The translations under genes were made by a program, and so were the position numbers. A DNA stretch of 64,000 bases. It comes from Streptomyces sp. Z26. Its GTDB lineage: Bacteria > Actinomycetota > Actinomycetes > Streptomycetales > Streptomycetaceae. The notes beneath the pieces were generated by a model, which did not search any database, was not told the DNA's origin, and worked only from the letters and a program-made list of their open reading frames with translations. Below are positions 52,207 through 63,354 of this stretch, piece by piece; within the stretch, counting starts at the first letter, position 1, and every line of letters starts with the position of its first letter. The stretch covers positions 2,912,001 to 2,976,000 of the forward strand of contig NZ_RCHV01000002.1 of NCBI RefSeq assembly GCF_003665095.1. The letters are read 5' to 3'.

Positions 52207-52821
52207 TCAGGCCGGGGGCCAGTCGCGGAGGGCCGCGTCCGCGACCGGCTGGAGTTCCTCGCGGGTGGCGCCGCTGGCAGCCTGGACGGCGATGCCGTTC
52301 GCCACCGTCATCAGGTAGCGGGCGAGTACGCCGGGGTCCGCGCCGGGGGGCAGGTCGCCCTCGTCGACGGCGCGGACGAAGCGGTCGCGGAGGGCGGCGA
52401 CGCCCTCGTTGCGCCAGGCGATCAGGGCGTCGCGGGCGTTGCGGCCGGGGCCGCCGGCGGCCAGCGCGCTCTGCACGCCGAGGCATCCGGCGGGGCTGTC
52501 GGGGCGGGTGGTGGCCCGTACGGAGCCGGTGAGGAACGCCGTGGCCGCGTCGCGGGCCGTGGGTTCCTCGGCGGCGCGGGCGGCGTACGAGGCGGGGCCC
52601 TCGGTGTAGCGCTCCAGGGCCTTGCGGAACAGCTCCTCCTTGTTGCCGAAGGCCGCGTACATGCTGGTGCGCGTGATGCCCATGGCCTCGGTGAGGTCGG
52701 TGAGGCTGGCGCCCTCGTAGCCCTGTTCCCAGAAGACGCGCATGGCGCGTTCGAGCGCCTCCTCGGCGTCGAAGCCTCGCGGGCGGCCGACGGCGGTCTT
52801 CCCCTTCCGGTGGGTCTCCAT
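52207..52821 (-). CDS. TetR-family transcriptional regulator
   Basis: A 204-residue TetR protein: GRPRGFDAEEALERAMRVFW, then SLTDLTEAMGITRTSMYAAF. It uses the ATG at 52821. It is divergent from an SDR gene with two palindromic sites between, so it probably represses both itself and the SDR. Confidence 0.9.
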   Translation of the reverse strand: METHRKGKTAVGRPRGFDAEEALERAMRVFWEQGYEGASLTDLTEAMGITRTSMYAAFGNKEELFRKALERYTEGPASYAARAAEEPTARDAATAFLTGSVRATTRPDSPAGCLGVQSALAAGGPGRNARDALIAWRNEGVAALRDRFVRAVDEGDLPPGADPGVLARYLMTVANGIAVQAASGATREELQPVADAALRDWPPA

Positions 52822-52843
52822 GGGGTCAAGCCTACTCTTACGC

Positions 52844-52891
52844 ACCGATCGGTACGGAAGTGCTACGCTCTCGTTCTGTACTGATCGATAC
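52844..52891. promoter_or_regulatory. Two TetR-type operators in the divergent promoter
   Basis: ACCGATCGGT (52844-52853) and GTACTGATCGATAC (52878-52891) are similar palindromes centred on GATC, 36 bp apart, between the TetR and SDR genes. Confidence 0.6.
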
Positions 52892-52913
52892 GCAAGTATG
52901 CGGAGGTCACGCC

Positions 52914-53663
52914 ATGGGGAATCTGGAAGGAAAGACGGCGGTCATCACCGGGGGCGGCACCGGGATCGGGCTGGCCAGCGCCGTACGGCTGGCCGCGGAG
53001 GGCGCGCACGTCTTCGTCACCGGCAGGCGCAAGGCCGAACTGGACGCCGCCGTCGAGGCGATCGGCGCCGCCCGCGCCACCGCCGTCGCGGGCGACATCA
53101 CCGACCAGGGCGACCTGGACCGGCTCTACGACGCCGTGCGCGCCCGCGGCCACGGGCTCGACATCGTGTTCGCGAACGCGGCGACCGCCTCGCTCGTCAC
53201 GCTGGAGGAGACCACCGAGGAGGACTTCGACCGCACCTTCGACGTCAACGTGCGGGCCGTGCTGTTCACCGTCCAGAAGGCGTTGCCCCTGCTCAACCCC
53301 GGTGCCTCGGTGATCGTCAACGCCTCGACCGCCGCCGACAAGGGCACCCACGCCTTCGGCACGTACGCCGCCTCCAAGGCCGCGCTGCGCGCCTACACCC
53401 GCACCTGGGCCAACGAGTTGAAGGACCGCGGCGTCCGCGTCAACGCCGTCTCCCCCGGCCCCGTCGACACCCCCGGGATCACCGGCCTGTTCGGCGCGGA
53501 GAACCTGGCCGCCGTACGGGAGAACCTCGCCGGGGACACCGCGCTCGGGCGGATGGGGCGGCCGGAGGAGGTGGCCGCGCTGGTGGCGTTCCTCGCCTCG
53601 GAGGAGAGCAGCTTCGTGCTGGGCGCCAACCTGTACGTGGACGGCGGCGCCAACCAGGTCTGA
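52914..53663 (+). CDS. SDR-family oxidoreductase, TetR-controlled
   Basis: A 249-residue classical SDR: VITGGGTGIGLASAVRLA, VIVNASTAADKGTHAFGTYAASKAALRAYT (split here only by reading), VNAVSPGPVDTPGI, and LYVDGGANQ at the end. ATG 52914 with CGGAGG upstream. Followed by a strong terminator. Confidence 0.92.
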   Translation: MGNLEGKTAVITGGGTGIGLASAVRLAAEGAHVFVTGRRKAELDAAVEAIGAARATAVAGDITDQGDLDRLYDAVRARGHGLDIVFANAATASLVTLEETTEEDFDRTFDVNVRAVLFTVQKALPLLNPGASVIVNASTAADKGTHAFGTYAASKAALRAYTRTWANELKDRGVRVNAVSPGPVDTPGITGLFGAENLAAVRENLAGDTALGRMGRPEEVAALVAFLASEESSFVLGANLYVDGGANQV

Positions 53664-53718
53664 CGGACGGGCCGGTGCCGCCGCGCGGACCCGACCGGCG
53701 GGCGGCACCGGGCAGCGG

Positions 53719-53752
53719 AACGGCCCCGGGAGGCGATCCTCCCGGGGCCGTT
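53719..53752 (+). terminator. Terminator after the SDR gene
   Basis: A perfect 15-bp stem (AACGGCCCCGGGAGG with its complement) and CGAT loop. Confidence 0.88.
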
Positions 53753-53838
53753 CCCCGTCCGTACGGCGTGGCGGGACGTCGGCTCCGCGCGCGCGGAGCC
53801 CTACGTGTCACCCGTCCCGTACGCCGACGGGCGCGCGT

Positions 53839-54075
53839 TCAGCAGCCGCCTCCGCCGCCGCCGTCACCGCCGCCCCCGCCACCACCGCTGTCGCAGCTGC
53901 CCCCGCCGCCGCCACCGTCGAACCCGCCGCCGGAGCCGCCGTCGAAGATGCCCCCGCCGCTGTAACTCCCGCTCGTCCGGCCGCCACCGGTGCCACTGCC
54001 GCTCGCCCTGGCGGCCCAGTACAGGACGCCGACCCCGCCGATCAGCAGGGCGACGACCACGCCGATCATCATCAC
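53839..54075 (-). CDS. Small Gly-rich membrane protein
   Basis: A 78-residue protein: one N-terminal membrane helix (IGVVVALLIGGVGVLYWAA), then a Gly/Ser/Asp tail with a run of Gly and a final Cys. It starts with GTG 54075. The function is unknown. The low-complexity tail makes homology unreliable, but the frame is bounded well by a start and stop. Confidence 0.6.
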   Translation of the reverse strand: MMMIGVVVALLIGGVGVLYWAARASGSGTGGGRTSGSYSGGGIFDGGSGGGFDGGGGGGSCDSGGGGGGGDGGGGGGC

Positions 54076-54242
54076 GGATCCCCCGTTCTCTCCGCGGCGG
54101 CCCCGCCACCCGCGCCGTGCGGGGTGGGCCGCCGTTCGTGAGAGCCGTATTGCCGCTGCCGGACCGCTTCACACCGGGGTTGAGGAAGACCAGAGCTTCC
54201 CCGTCGGTACGGCCGTACGGGGTACGGCCGGGACCCCGGCGG

Positions 54243-54719
54243 TCAGGCGGCGGCCACCGCGTCCTCCAGCGCCCGTACGTCGATCCTGCCCATGCCGAGC
54301 ATGGCCTCCATCGCCCGCCGCGCGCGCTCCGGGTCGGGGTCGGCCAGCAGCTCGGGCAGGCGGCGCGGGACGATCTGCCAGGACAGGCCGTACCGGTCGC
54401 GCAGCCAGCCGCACGGGCCGGGTTCGCCGCCGCCTTCGGTGAGCCGCTCCCACAGGGAGTCGACCTCCTCCTGCGACGCGCAGTCGACGGAGAGCGAGAT
54501 CGCCTCGGTGAAGTGGAACTGGGGGCCGCCGTTGAGCGCGGTGTAGCGCTGGCCCGCCAGCTCGAAGGTGACGGTCATGACCGAACCGGCCGCGCCCGGA
54601 CCCGCCTCCCCGTAACGCTGGATCTCCACGACGCGGGAGTCGTCGAAGAGCGAGGTGTAGAACCGGGCGGCCTCCTCGGCCTGCCCGTCGAACCACAGGA
54701 ACGTCGTGATCTTCTGCAT
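54243..54719 (-). CDS. PhnB-like VOC-family protein
   Basis: A 158-residue VOC/DUF-type protein: ITTFLWFDGQAEEAARFYTS, TVTFELAGQRYTALNGGPQF, FTEAISLSVDCASQEEVD and WQIVPRRLPELL. It matches the 3-demethylubiquinone-like VOC group. Its role is unknown. Confidence 0.88.
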   Translation of the reverse strand: MQKITTFLWFDGQAEEAARFYTSLFDDSRVVEIQRYGEAGPGAAGSVMTVTFELAGQRYTALNGGPQFHFTEAISLSVDCASQEEVDSLWERLTEGGGEPGPCGWLRDRYGLSWQIVPRRLPELLADPDPERARRAMEAMLGMGRIDVRALEDAVAAA

Positions 54720-54862
54720 GGCCTGCCTCCGTACGGGCGGACGTACGCGGGGCGCGTACGCGACTGTGTGAGGGACCGACGGGTGGCGACCGCCGAACTC
54801 ATCGCCCCGCGCGCGGCGACCACGCGCGGACCACGCGGGAACCGCGCGCACACCACGTACGC

Positions 54863-56020
<1,158 letters not shown>

Positions 56021-56195
56021 GCGATTCACCCCAGATCGGCGGTAATCGGACCGTACGCACCCGCGCCCCGCCCCGCACCCCCACCCCGGGGCGCCCGCGC
56101 CGGGAGCGGGTGGGTCGCCCGCGCGCCCCCGTACGCGCTGTCGCGGGGGAATTCGTTCGCCGTCCCGTTCCGGGAGGTGCGATCCTGGGGTGCGT

Positions 56196-59100
56196 ATGTC
56201 CACGACTCCCGACGCCCCCACGCTCCCCGCCCTGCTGGAGCGCCTGCCCGAGCTGATGCTGCGCGACGAGCAGCGGCTCGGCCGCAGGCTCGACGGCGCG
56301 CGCCGCATCCGCAAGCCCGCCGCGCGGGCCGCCGTGCTCACCGAGATCGCCGCCGGCATGGACGCCTCCGCCCGCCGGGTGGCGGACCGCCGCGCCGCCG
56401 TGCCCGCGATCACGTACCCGGAGCAACTGCCCGTCAGCCGCCGCAAGGACGAGATCCTGGAGGCGATCCGCGACCACCAGGTGGTGATCGTCGCGGGCGA
56501 GACCGGTTCGGGCAAGACGACGCAGATCCCGAAGATCTGCCTGGAGCTGGGCCGGGGCGTGCGCGGCCTGATCGGCCACACGCAGCCGCGCCGTATCGCG
56601 GCCCGTACGGTCGCGGAGCGCGTCGCCGACGAGCTGGACTCGCAGCTCGGCGAGGCGGTGGGCTGGAAGGTCCGCTTCACCGACCAGGTGAAGGACCACA
56701 CGCTGGTCAAGCTGATGACGGACGGCATCCTGCTCGCGGAGATCCAGACGGACCGCGACCTGCGCCAGTACGACACGCTCATCATCGACGAGGCGCACGA
56801 GCGCAGCCTCAACATCGACTTCCTCCTCGGCTACCTCGCCCAGCTGCTCCCCCGCCGCCCCGACCTGAAGGTCGTGATCACCTCCGCGACGATCGACCCG
56901 GAACGCTTCTCGCGGCACTTCGGGGACGCGCCGATCGTGGAGGTGAGCGGCCGTACGTACCCGGTGGAGGTGCGCTACAGACCGCTGCTCGACGGGGACG
57001 ACGACGAGGCGGACGGCGGCCGCGGCGACAGCGGGCGGGACGGGAACGACCGGGACCAGGTCACGGCCATCTGCGAGGCCGTCGACGAGTTGCAGGCGGA
57101 GGGCCCCGGCGACGTGCTGGTCTTCCTCTCCGGCGAACGGGAGATCCGCGACACCGCGGACGCGCTCACCAAGCGGAACCTCGCGGGCACCGAGGTGCTC
57201 CCCCTCTACGCCCGCCTGTCGCACGCCGAGCAGCACCGCGTGTTCCAGCGCCACTCCGGCCGCCGCGTCGTGCTGGCGACGAACGTCGCGGAGACGTCGC
57301 TGACCGTCCCCGGCATCAAGTACGTCGTCGACCCGGGCACCGCCCGCGTCTCCCGCTACAGCCACCGTACGAAGGTCCAGCGGCTGCCCATCGAACGGAT
57401 CTCGCAGGCCAGCGCGAACCAGCGCAAGGGCCGCTGCGGCCGTACGTCCGACGGTGTCTGCATCCGGCTCTACTCCGAGGACGACTTCCTCGCCCGCCCG
57501 GAGTTCACGGACGCCGAGATCCTGCGCACGAACCTCGCGTCCGTCATCCTCCAGATGACCGCGGCGGGGCTGGGCGAGATCGAGAGGTTCCCGTTCATCG
57601 ACCCGCCGGACCACCGCAGCATCAAGGCGGGCGTGCAGCTGCTGGAGGAGCTGGGCGCGCTGGAGGGGCGGCGGCTCACCGCCGTCGGGCGGAAGCTGGC
57701 GCAGCTGCCGGTGGACCCGCGACTGGCCCGTATGGTGCTCGCCGCCGAGGCCAACGGCTGCGTACGCGAGGTGATGGTGATCGCGGCGGCGCTCTCCATC
57801 CAGGACCCGCGCGAACGCCCGGCGGAGAAGCAGCAGCAGGCGGACCAGCAGCACGCCCGTTTCCGGGACGAGACGAGCGACTTCCTCGCGTTCCTCAACC
57901 TCTGGCGGTACGTACGGGAGCAGCAGAAGGCGCTGTCGTCCTCGGCGTTCCGGCGGATGTGCAAGGCCGAGTTCCTCAACTACCTGCGCATACGCGAATG
58001 GCAGGACATCTACGCGCAGCTGCGGCAGGTCGCGCGCGGCATGAAGCTCCCGTACGACGAGGAGGCGCCGCCCGCGCCGGACGACCAGGTGCACCGTTCA
58101 CTGCTGGTGGGGCTGTTGTCGCACCTGGGGCTGAAGGATCCCGAGAAGAACGACTATCTCGGCGCGCGCGGCGCGAAGTTCGCCGTGTTCCCCGGTTCGG
58201 CGCTGTTCAAGAAGCCGCCGCGGTGGGTGATGTCGGCCGAGCTGGTGGAGACCAGCCGCCTGTGGGCGCGGGTCAACGCGCGCATCGACCCGGAGTGGGT
58301 CGAGCCGCTGGCCGAGCACCTGGTGAAGCGGACGTACAGCGAGCCGCACTGGGAGCAGAAGCTCGCGGCGGTGATGGCGTACGAGCGGGTGACGCTCTAC
58401 GGCGTGCCGCTCGTCGCCCAGCGCAAGGTCACGTACTCCCGCATCGACCCGGAGACCTGCCGGGACCTGTTCATCCGGAACGCCCTGGTGGAGGGCGACT
58501 GGCGGACGCACCACGAGTTCTTCCACACCAACCGGAAGCTGCTCGGCGAGGTCGAGGAGCTGGAGCACCGGGCGCGCCGCCGGGACATCCTGGTGGACGA
58601 CGAGACGCTGTACGACTTCTACGACCAGCGCGTCCCCGAGGACGTCGTCTCCGGCGCGCACTTCGACGCGTGGTGGAAGAAGCAGCGCCGCGAGGAACCG
58701 GACCTGCTCAACTTCGAGAAGTCCATGCTCATCAACGAGCGGGCGCGGCAGGTCACCGAGTCCGACTACCCGGACACCTGGCAGCAGGGGCGGTTGCGGT
58801 TCCCCGTCACGTACCAGTTCGAGCCGGGCACCGACGCGGACGGCGTGACCGTGCACGTACCGCTCCAGGTGCTCAACCAGGTCACCGCCGAGGGCTTCGA
58901 CTGGCAGATCCCGGGGCTCCGCGCCGACCTGGTCACCGAACTGATCCGCTCGCTGCCCAAGCCGATCCGGCGCAACTACGTGCCGGCGCCCGACTTCGCG
59001 CGCCGCTTCCTGGCCGCCGTGTCCCGGCCGGACGGGCCGCCGGACGCGCTGGGCGAGCCGCTGCCGACCGTGCTGGCACGGGAGTTGCAGCGGATGGTGG

Positions 59101-60281
59101 GGGTGCCGGTCACGGCGGACGACTTCGACCGCGGCAAGGTGCCGGACCATCTGCGGATCACGTTCCGCGTCACCGACGAGCGCCGCCGCAGGCTGGCGGA
59201 GGACAAGGACATCGAGGCACTGCAACTGAGCCTCAAGTCCCGTACGCAGGCGGCGATCTCACGGGCGTTCGACTCGTCCGCGCGGTCCCGGAACGGACGC
59301 CGGGCGGGCGGCCCGCAGGAGGGCGCCCCGGCGGGCGCGTCCGGCGGTACGGGCGGCCCCGGCGGTACGGACGCGGGCGGGGCAGCGGGACCGTCGCTCA
59401 CCTCCCGTACGGGGCTGACGAGTTGGACGCTCGGCACGCTGCCCCGCACCTTCGAGACCCGGCGCGGTGGCCAGCCCGTACGGGCGTACCCGGCGCTGGT
59501 CGACGACGGCGCCTCGGTGTCGGTGAAGCTGTTCGACACGGAGGAGGAGCAGGGCGAGGCGATGTGGCGCGGCACGCGGCGGCTGATCCTGCTCAACATC
59601 CCGTCCGATCCAGCGAAGTTCGCCCAGTCCCAGCTGGGCAACCAGCAGAAGCTCGCGCTGTCCCGCTCGCCGCACGGCAGCGTCGCCGCGCTGTTCGAGG
59701 ACTGCGTCGCGGCCACCGCGGACCGGCTGATCGCGGCGCGGGGCGGCCCGGCGTGGGACGAGGAGGCGTTCCGGAAGCTGTTCGACGCCGTTCGCGCCGA
59801 CCTCGTGGACGGGACGCTGCGCACCGTACGGCAGGTCCAGGAGGTGCTGGCCGCCTGGCACGCGTGCGAGCAGCGGCTCCAGTCGGTGCGCAGCGCGGTG
59901 CTGCTGACGTCGCTGACGGACGTGAAGGAGCAGTTGGCGGCGCTGATCCGGCCGGGCTTCGTCACGGAGCACGGCACGGGGCGGCTGCCGGACCTGATGC
60001 GCTACCTCGTCGCGGCCGACCGCAGGCTCCAGCAGCTGCCGAACAACGCGGAGCGGGACCGTACGCGCATGGCGAAGGTGCGGGAGATGCACGACGAGTA
60101 CCTGTGGCTGCTGGAGCAGTTCCCCGCCGGGCGGCCGGTGCCGAGGGCCGCGCGGGACATCCGTTGGATGGTGGAGGAGCTGCGCGTCAGCTACTTCGCG
60201 CACGCGCTGGGCACGGCGTACCCGGTCTCCGACAAGCGGATCATGAAGGCCGTCGACGCGCTGGTCCCGGCGGGGAGATGA
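56196..60281 (+). CDS. hrpA: ATP-dependent RNA helicase HrpA
   Basis: A very large DEAH helicase (1361 residues): Walker A GETGSGKTTQIPK, DEAHERSLNIDFLLGY, SATIDPERFS, and the motif V/VI region TNVAETSLTVPGIKYVVD and QRKGRCGR. The long C-terminal half carries HA2/OB and DUF3418 regions (PKPIRRNYVPAPDFARRFL). Size and domains fit HrpA. I used the ATG at 56196; GTG 56190 adds two residues. It is cytoplasmic and probably acts in RNA turnover or ribosome rescue. Confidence 0.93.
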   Translation: MSTTPDAPTLPALLERLPELMLRDEQRLGRRLDGARRIRKPAARAAVLTEIAAGMDASARRVADRRAAVPAITYPEQLPVSRRKDEILEAIRDHQVVIVAGETGSGKTTQIPKICLELGRGVRGLIGHTQPRRIAARTVAERVADELDSQLGEAVGWKVRFTDQVKDHTLVKLMTDGILLAEIQTDRDLRQYDTLIIDEAHERSLNIDFLLGYLAQLLPRRPDLKVVITSATIDPERFSRHFGDAPIVEVSGRTYPVEVRYRPLLDGDDDEADGGRGDSGRDGNDRDQVTAICEAVDELQAEGPGDVLVFLSGEREIRDTADALTKRNLAGTEVLPLYARLSHAEQHRVFQRHSGRRVVLATNVAETSLTVPGIKYVVDPGTARVSRYSHRTKVQRLPIERISQASANQRKGRCGRTSDGVCIRLYSEDDFLARPEFTDAEILRTNLASVILQMTAAGLGEIERFPFIDPPDHRSIKAGVQLLEELGALEGRRLTAVGRKLAQLPVDPRLARMVLAAEANGCVREVMVIAAALSIQDPRERPAEKQQQADQQHARFRDETSDFLAFLNLWRYVREQQKALSSSAFRRMCKAEFLNYLRIREWQDIYAQLRQVARGMKLPYDEEAPPAPDDQVHRSLLVGLLSHLGLKDPEKNDYLGARGAKFAVFPGSALFKKPPRWVMSAELVETSRLWARVNARIDPEWVEPLAEHLVKRTYSEPHWEQKLAAVMAYERVTLYGVPLVAQRKVTYSRIDPETCRDLFIRNALVEGDWRTHHEFFHTNRKLLGEVEELEHRARRRDILVDDETLYDFYDQRVPEDVVSGAHFDAWWKKQRREEPDLLNFEKSMLINERARQVTESDYPDTWQQGRLRFPVTYQFEPGTDADGVTVHVPLQVLNQVTAEGFDWQIPGLRADLVTELIRSLPKPIRRNYVPAPDFARRFLAAVSRPDGPPDALGEPLPTVLARELQRMVGVPVTADDFDRGKVPDHLRITFRVTDERRRRLAEDKDIEALQLSLKSRTQAAISRAFDSSARSRNGRRAGGPQEGAPAGASGGTGGPGGTDAGGAAGPSLTSRTGLTSWTLGTLPRTFETRRGGQPVRAYPALVDDGASVSVKLFDTEEEQGEAMWRGTRRLILLNIPSDPAKFAQSQLGNQQKLALSRSPHGSVAALFEDCVAATADRLIAARGGPAWDEEAFRKLFDAVRADLVDGTLRTVRQVQEVLAAWHACEQRLQSVRSAVLLTSLTDVKEQLAALIRPGFVTEHGTGRLPDLMRYLVAADRRLQQLPNNAERDRTRMAKVREMHDEYLWLLEQFPAGRPVPRAARDIRWMVEELRVSYFAHALGTAYPVSDKRIMKAVDALVPAGR

Positions 60282-60295
60282 GGCCCGGCGACCGA

Positions 60296-60326
60296 TTGGC
60301 ATCGCCGGGCTGACCTGCTGTAGAGT
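60296..60326 (+). promoter_or_regulatory. Likely promoter of tRNA-Asp copy 4
   Basis: TTGGCA (60296-60301) and TAGAGT (60321-60326) with 19-bp spacing, 37 bp upstream of the tRNA. Confidence 0.5.
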
Positions 60327-60362
60327 CTGCCTTCGCGCCGGACGCACAGTATGGCGTGGCAA

Positions 60363-60437
60363 GGTCCTGTGGAGCAGTTTGGAGTGCTCGCCACCCTGTC
60401 AAGGTGGAGGCCGCGGGTTCAAATCCCGTCAGGACCG
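60363..60437 (+). tRNA. tRNA-Asp (GUC), copy 4
   Basis: A 75-nt cloverleaf identical to copies 1 and 2 but standing alone with its own promoter and terminator. It is probably the native chromosomal copy. Confidence 0.95.
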
Positions 60438-60456
60438 CACGAGTCGCACGAGAGAC

Positions 60457-60486
60457 ACGGCCCGCATCCCCCAGGGAGCGGGCCGT
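60457..60486 (+). terminator. Terminator of tRNA-Asp copy 4
   Basis: A 9-bp stem (ACGGCCCGC with its complement), 12-nt loop and TTT. Confidence 0.75.
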
Positions 60487-60545
60487 TTCGCTGTCTTGAC
60501 GCGCCCACGGGGCGGGAGTACCTCTGCACGGAGGAGGTGAGCGGC

Positions 60546-60746
60546 TTGGCCGACCCCGCTGCCCGTCCGCGCCACCACCAGACCCGTGCCCTGCTGCGTG
60601 CCCACCTCTCGGCGGCGTCGGCGTACCGGCACGCCATCCGCCACTGCCCCGTGTGCCTCCGGCTGCTGCGGCTCGCGCTGGAGTCGGGGCCGGAGCGCGG
60701 ACCCGAGCAGGCCCCGGGGCCGGAGGCGCGCCCGGAGAGGCGGTAG
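60546..60746 (+). CDS. DUF6274-like small protein
   Basis: A 66-residue protein: HHQTRALLRAHLSAASAYRH, then HCPVCLRLLRLALE with a CPxC pair that could bind metal. The Pro/Glu-rich tail is low complexity. It resembles the DUF6274 family seen near bldC. TTG 60546 follows AGGAGG by 8 bp; GTG 60537 is in frame but touches the site. Confidence 0.65.
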   Translation: MADPAARPRHHQTRALLRAHLSAASAYRHAIRHCPVCLRLLRLALESGPERGPEQAPGPEARPERR

Positions 60747-61512
60747 CCGGGAGCGGCGGACGGTGTCCGCCGCTCGGCCGCGTGACATTCACCGGCGCCA
60801 CGGCGCTGTCATGAACGGAGCCCTTCTCCCGTCCGCGCGGGCGAAGGATGCCAGAGTCGCCCCGGCGCCGCCGGGAAGTGGCCGAAGTCGTCCGAGTGCC
60901 CCCGTCCCGGAGACGGTCGGTGGCACCGTGGACGGACGGGGGGAGGCACGGGGACGTACGGGCGGGGATTCCGGTCGTAACGGCGCGCGAGGGGACGGCA
61001 GTTCTCCTTTACCGCGCCTACCAGGCACGGGGCAAGAGGGGTGCTCTGTGACGGGTGTCACCGAATCGACGGGCGAAACAAGGGAACTCGGGGCACCTCC
61101 ACCCACCGTCGATTTAATATGTGCAATTGCACTGCCGGTTCACGGGCCTCCACGGGCCCTCCGACACACCCCCGAAGCACCGCCGGGCACTTCCGGAACG
61201 CACCCGGAACGCACCTGCGGCACCCCTCAACACGAGCCGCCAGCAGGCCAGTTGGGGCCGCCCCCGGGGGTGCCGTACGGGCCCCCGTGAGTCACTCGGA
61301 GCACCTCCGACGGCCGCCCCGTACGCCGCCCCCGCCGAGCCCCGGGGGCGCGGCGGGAGACACCCGCGCCGGGCGCGCGCGAAGACGCGCTGGACCCGGC
61401 GGAGTCCAGCGCGTCTTCGTCGTGCTGCGGGCGTCCGACCGGGAGGGGGTCCCGGAAGACGCCGGATTATGCGGTTATTTCGCGGTACTGCGGTACTGCG
61501 GGTTCCTCTGAT
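60747..61512. other. 766-bp region upstream of bldC's end, with one strong hairpin
   Basis: Short open frames on both strands look like chance frames of GC-rich DNA. The one clear structure is a perfect 15-bp inverted repeat at 61381-61418. Confidence 0.5.
61381..61418. terminator. Strong hairpin downstream of bldC
   Basis: GAAGACGCGCTGGAC and its exact complement around an 8-nt loop, about 95 bp past the bldC stop. It is probably the bldC terminator, active in either direction. Confidence 0.6.
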
Positions 61513-61719
61513 TCAGACTTCGCTGCGCTGCTGCGGGATGCCCGCGAGAAGCGCGCGGACCTCCGCCTCCCGGTAACGGCGATGTCCTCCGAGCGTGCGG
61601 ATGGACGTGAGCTTGCCTGCCTTGGCCCAGCGCGTGACCGTCTTCGGGTCCACGCGGAACATGGTGGCAACCTCAGCCGGGGTCAGCAGCGGCTCGGCAT
61701 CAGGGGTGCGAGCGGTCAT
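61513..61719 (-). CDS. bldC: Developmental regulator BldC
   Basis: A 68-residue MerR-like DNA-binding protein: LLTPAEVATMFRVDPKTVTR, KLTSIRTLGGHRRYREAEVR. The sequence is nearly invariant in Streptomyces, where BldC delays entry to sporulation. ATG 61719. This fixes the organism's group with good confidence. Confidence 0.97.
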   Translation of the reverse strand: MTARTPDAEPLLTPAEVATMFRVDPKTVTRWAKAGKLTSIRTLGGHRRYREAEVRALLAGIPQQRSEV

Positions 61720-62234
61720 GAGCGGCCTCCTCGGGAGAACCGAACCATCACGGTTCTTTCCTCTAAATTCTGCACCTTGACCCGCGTTGCCCGAAATGGA
61801 GCAAGCGGGCCGAGTCGGTTATAGGACGAACGGCTTGTCCTCGGCACTACAACTACACCATCCGTCCAGCCACGTCGGCCAAACCGATGGAATTGCCCTC
61901 TCAGGTGTTCAACCTCGACGGAAGACGATGGACCGTGTCATAGCGGACAGTTACTCCGCCGTAACGATCAGTCACAATGTGGTCAGGAGTCACCAGACCT
62001 TCACAAGGAGCGCATAACGAACTCTCCATCCCGAACGGGATGGAAGGAACCCCTCCGGACTCCTTGTCCTATTTTGACACGAGGGGTGTCTCTGGGCGCA
62101 AGACCCTGAAACGTGCTATCCATCACGCTTGGGTCATTGGCCCGGTTCGAGAAGAACGTCCCCACTGCCCGGACCACCCGGCCCAGTTGGCGACCGGCCG
62201 GGCCACGAGGACCCGACCGGCGGCCGGACGGCGC
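61720..62234. other. 515-bp intergenic region between divergent/convergent genes near bldC
   Basis: It is less GC-rich than its surroundings. It should hold the bldC promoter. A TCCATCCC-GAAC-GGGATGGA hairpin lies at 62025-62044. Small frames (61787-62017; 61977-62429) show no family. A small RNA is possible but not shown. Confidence 0.45.
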
Positions 62235-63149
62235 TCAGTTGGCGAACTGCAGCTCGCGTACGGCACGCCAGCGGTCCGTCAGCCGCTCGTACGCCGTGCC
62301 GGCCCGCTCACCGTCCCCGTCCCGCAGGGCCGCGATGCCCTCGGCGGCGTCCGCGGCGGAGTGGTCCTCCGCGAGCTGGTCCTCCGGAATCACGTGAGCG
62401 AGGCCGCCGTAATCCAGTTCGACGAGTGAGCGCGGATGGAACTCCTCCAGCCACCGCCCCACGTCGATCAGACCGTCGACGAGCGGCCCCTCCTCCAGCT
62501 CCTCGCGGAGCACCCGCAGACCACGCGCGACACGGCGTCGCGCCTGGACCATGGGCGTCCGATACCGGAGGACGGACTGCTGGTCGCTCTCCTCACCCGT
62601 TTCCGGCTTCGCAAACTCCCTTTCCGCGTCCGCGAAGAGGACGAACCAGCGCACCGGCACGTGCCACAGCGCCGTACGGATCCAGGGCCGCGCGTCCGGG
62701 TTGCGCTCGCGCCACGCCTCGTAGTCGGCGACGGCCTGGCGCCGTACGACCGGGGGCAGCGCCGCGTCGAGCACCGTGCGCGGCATGTCCAGCTCGGGGA
62801 CGCCGTGGCTGTTCGCGGCGACGCCGCCGCTGCCCGCCGCCGCGGACGAGAGGGCCGCCAGCGCCTGCCAGCCGCGCAGCCGCGTGCGCCACGGGCACAC
62901 GCACGTCACGCCGTCCACCTCCGCGACGAACGCGTCCGCGCTCTCCCGCACCGGCACCACCACCGGCGGCACCGGCAGCAGGTCCGCGAGCGCGCGCCGC
63001 AGCTCCTCCTGCGCGGTGGGCGCCCGGCCGCCCTTGGCGTACCGCACCCAGTGCGAGCGCTCCGGCTCGGGGAACGCCGCCAGCGGCTCGTAGACCCGCA
63101 GGTACGCCGCATACGGGATCGCTGCCGTCGGCCTCTGCCCCACACCCAC
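62235..63149 (-). CDS. Conserved hypothetical protein (actinobacterial)
   Basis: A 304-residue protein. It has YLRVYEPLAAFPEPERSHW, a VDGVTCVCPWRTRLRGWQAL segment and WIRTALWHVPVRWFVLFADA. I know similar proteins beside the valine/leucine dehydrogenase and bldC in Streptomyces, but no function. GTG 63149 is a likely start, as the frame further upstream lacks family sequence; GTG 63143 is an alternative. Confidence 0.75.
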   Translation of the reverse strand: MGVGQRPTAAIPYAAYLRVYEPLAAFPEPERSHWVRYAKGGRAPTAQEELRRALADLLPVPPVVVPVRESADAFVAEVDGVTCVCPWRTRLRGWQALAALSSAAAGSGGVAANSHGVPELDMPRTVLDAALPPVVRRQAVADYEAWRERNPDARPWIRTALWHVPVRWFVLFADAEREFAKPETGEESDQQSVLRYRTPMVQARRRVARGLRVLREELEEGPLVDGLIDVGRWLEEFHPRSLVELDYGGLAHVIPEDQLAEDHSAADAAEGIAALRDGDGERAGTAYERLTDRWRAVRELQFAN

Positions 63150-63354
63150 TCCACTCGCCCGTGCCGCCCGTGCCGCCTTCCCCCGGTCTGCTCCGGGGGC
63201 CGCACGGGACGCGGAAATCCGCCTGCCCCGATCGTGACACTCCGACGATCCCCGCGGTACGTCTCCTCTACGCTCGGAACACCAGGCCCTTCCGCCGCCA
63301 CCTGCCACAAGCGGCCCGGCGGGGGCGTCCACCGCGACTACAGGAGTCACCACC

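Noticed and set aside
52844..52891. GATC-centred palindromes as Zur or Fur sites
   Set aside because: They do not fit the TGAAAAT...TTTTCA pattern and lie between a TetR gene and an SDR, so TetR operators are more likely.
56177..60313. A 1378-codon frame parallel to hrpA
   Set aside because: An Arg/Gly/Ala-rich shadow in another frame of hrpA; all helicase motifs are in the 56196 frame.
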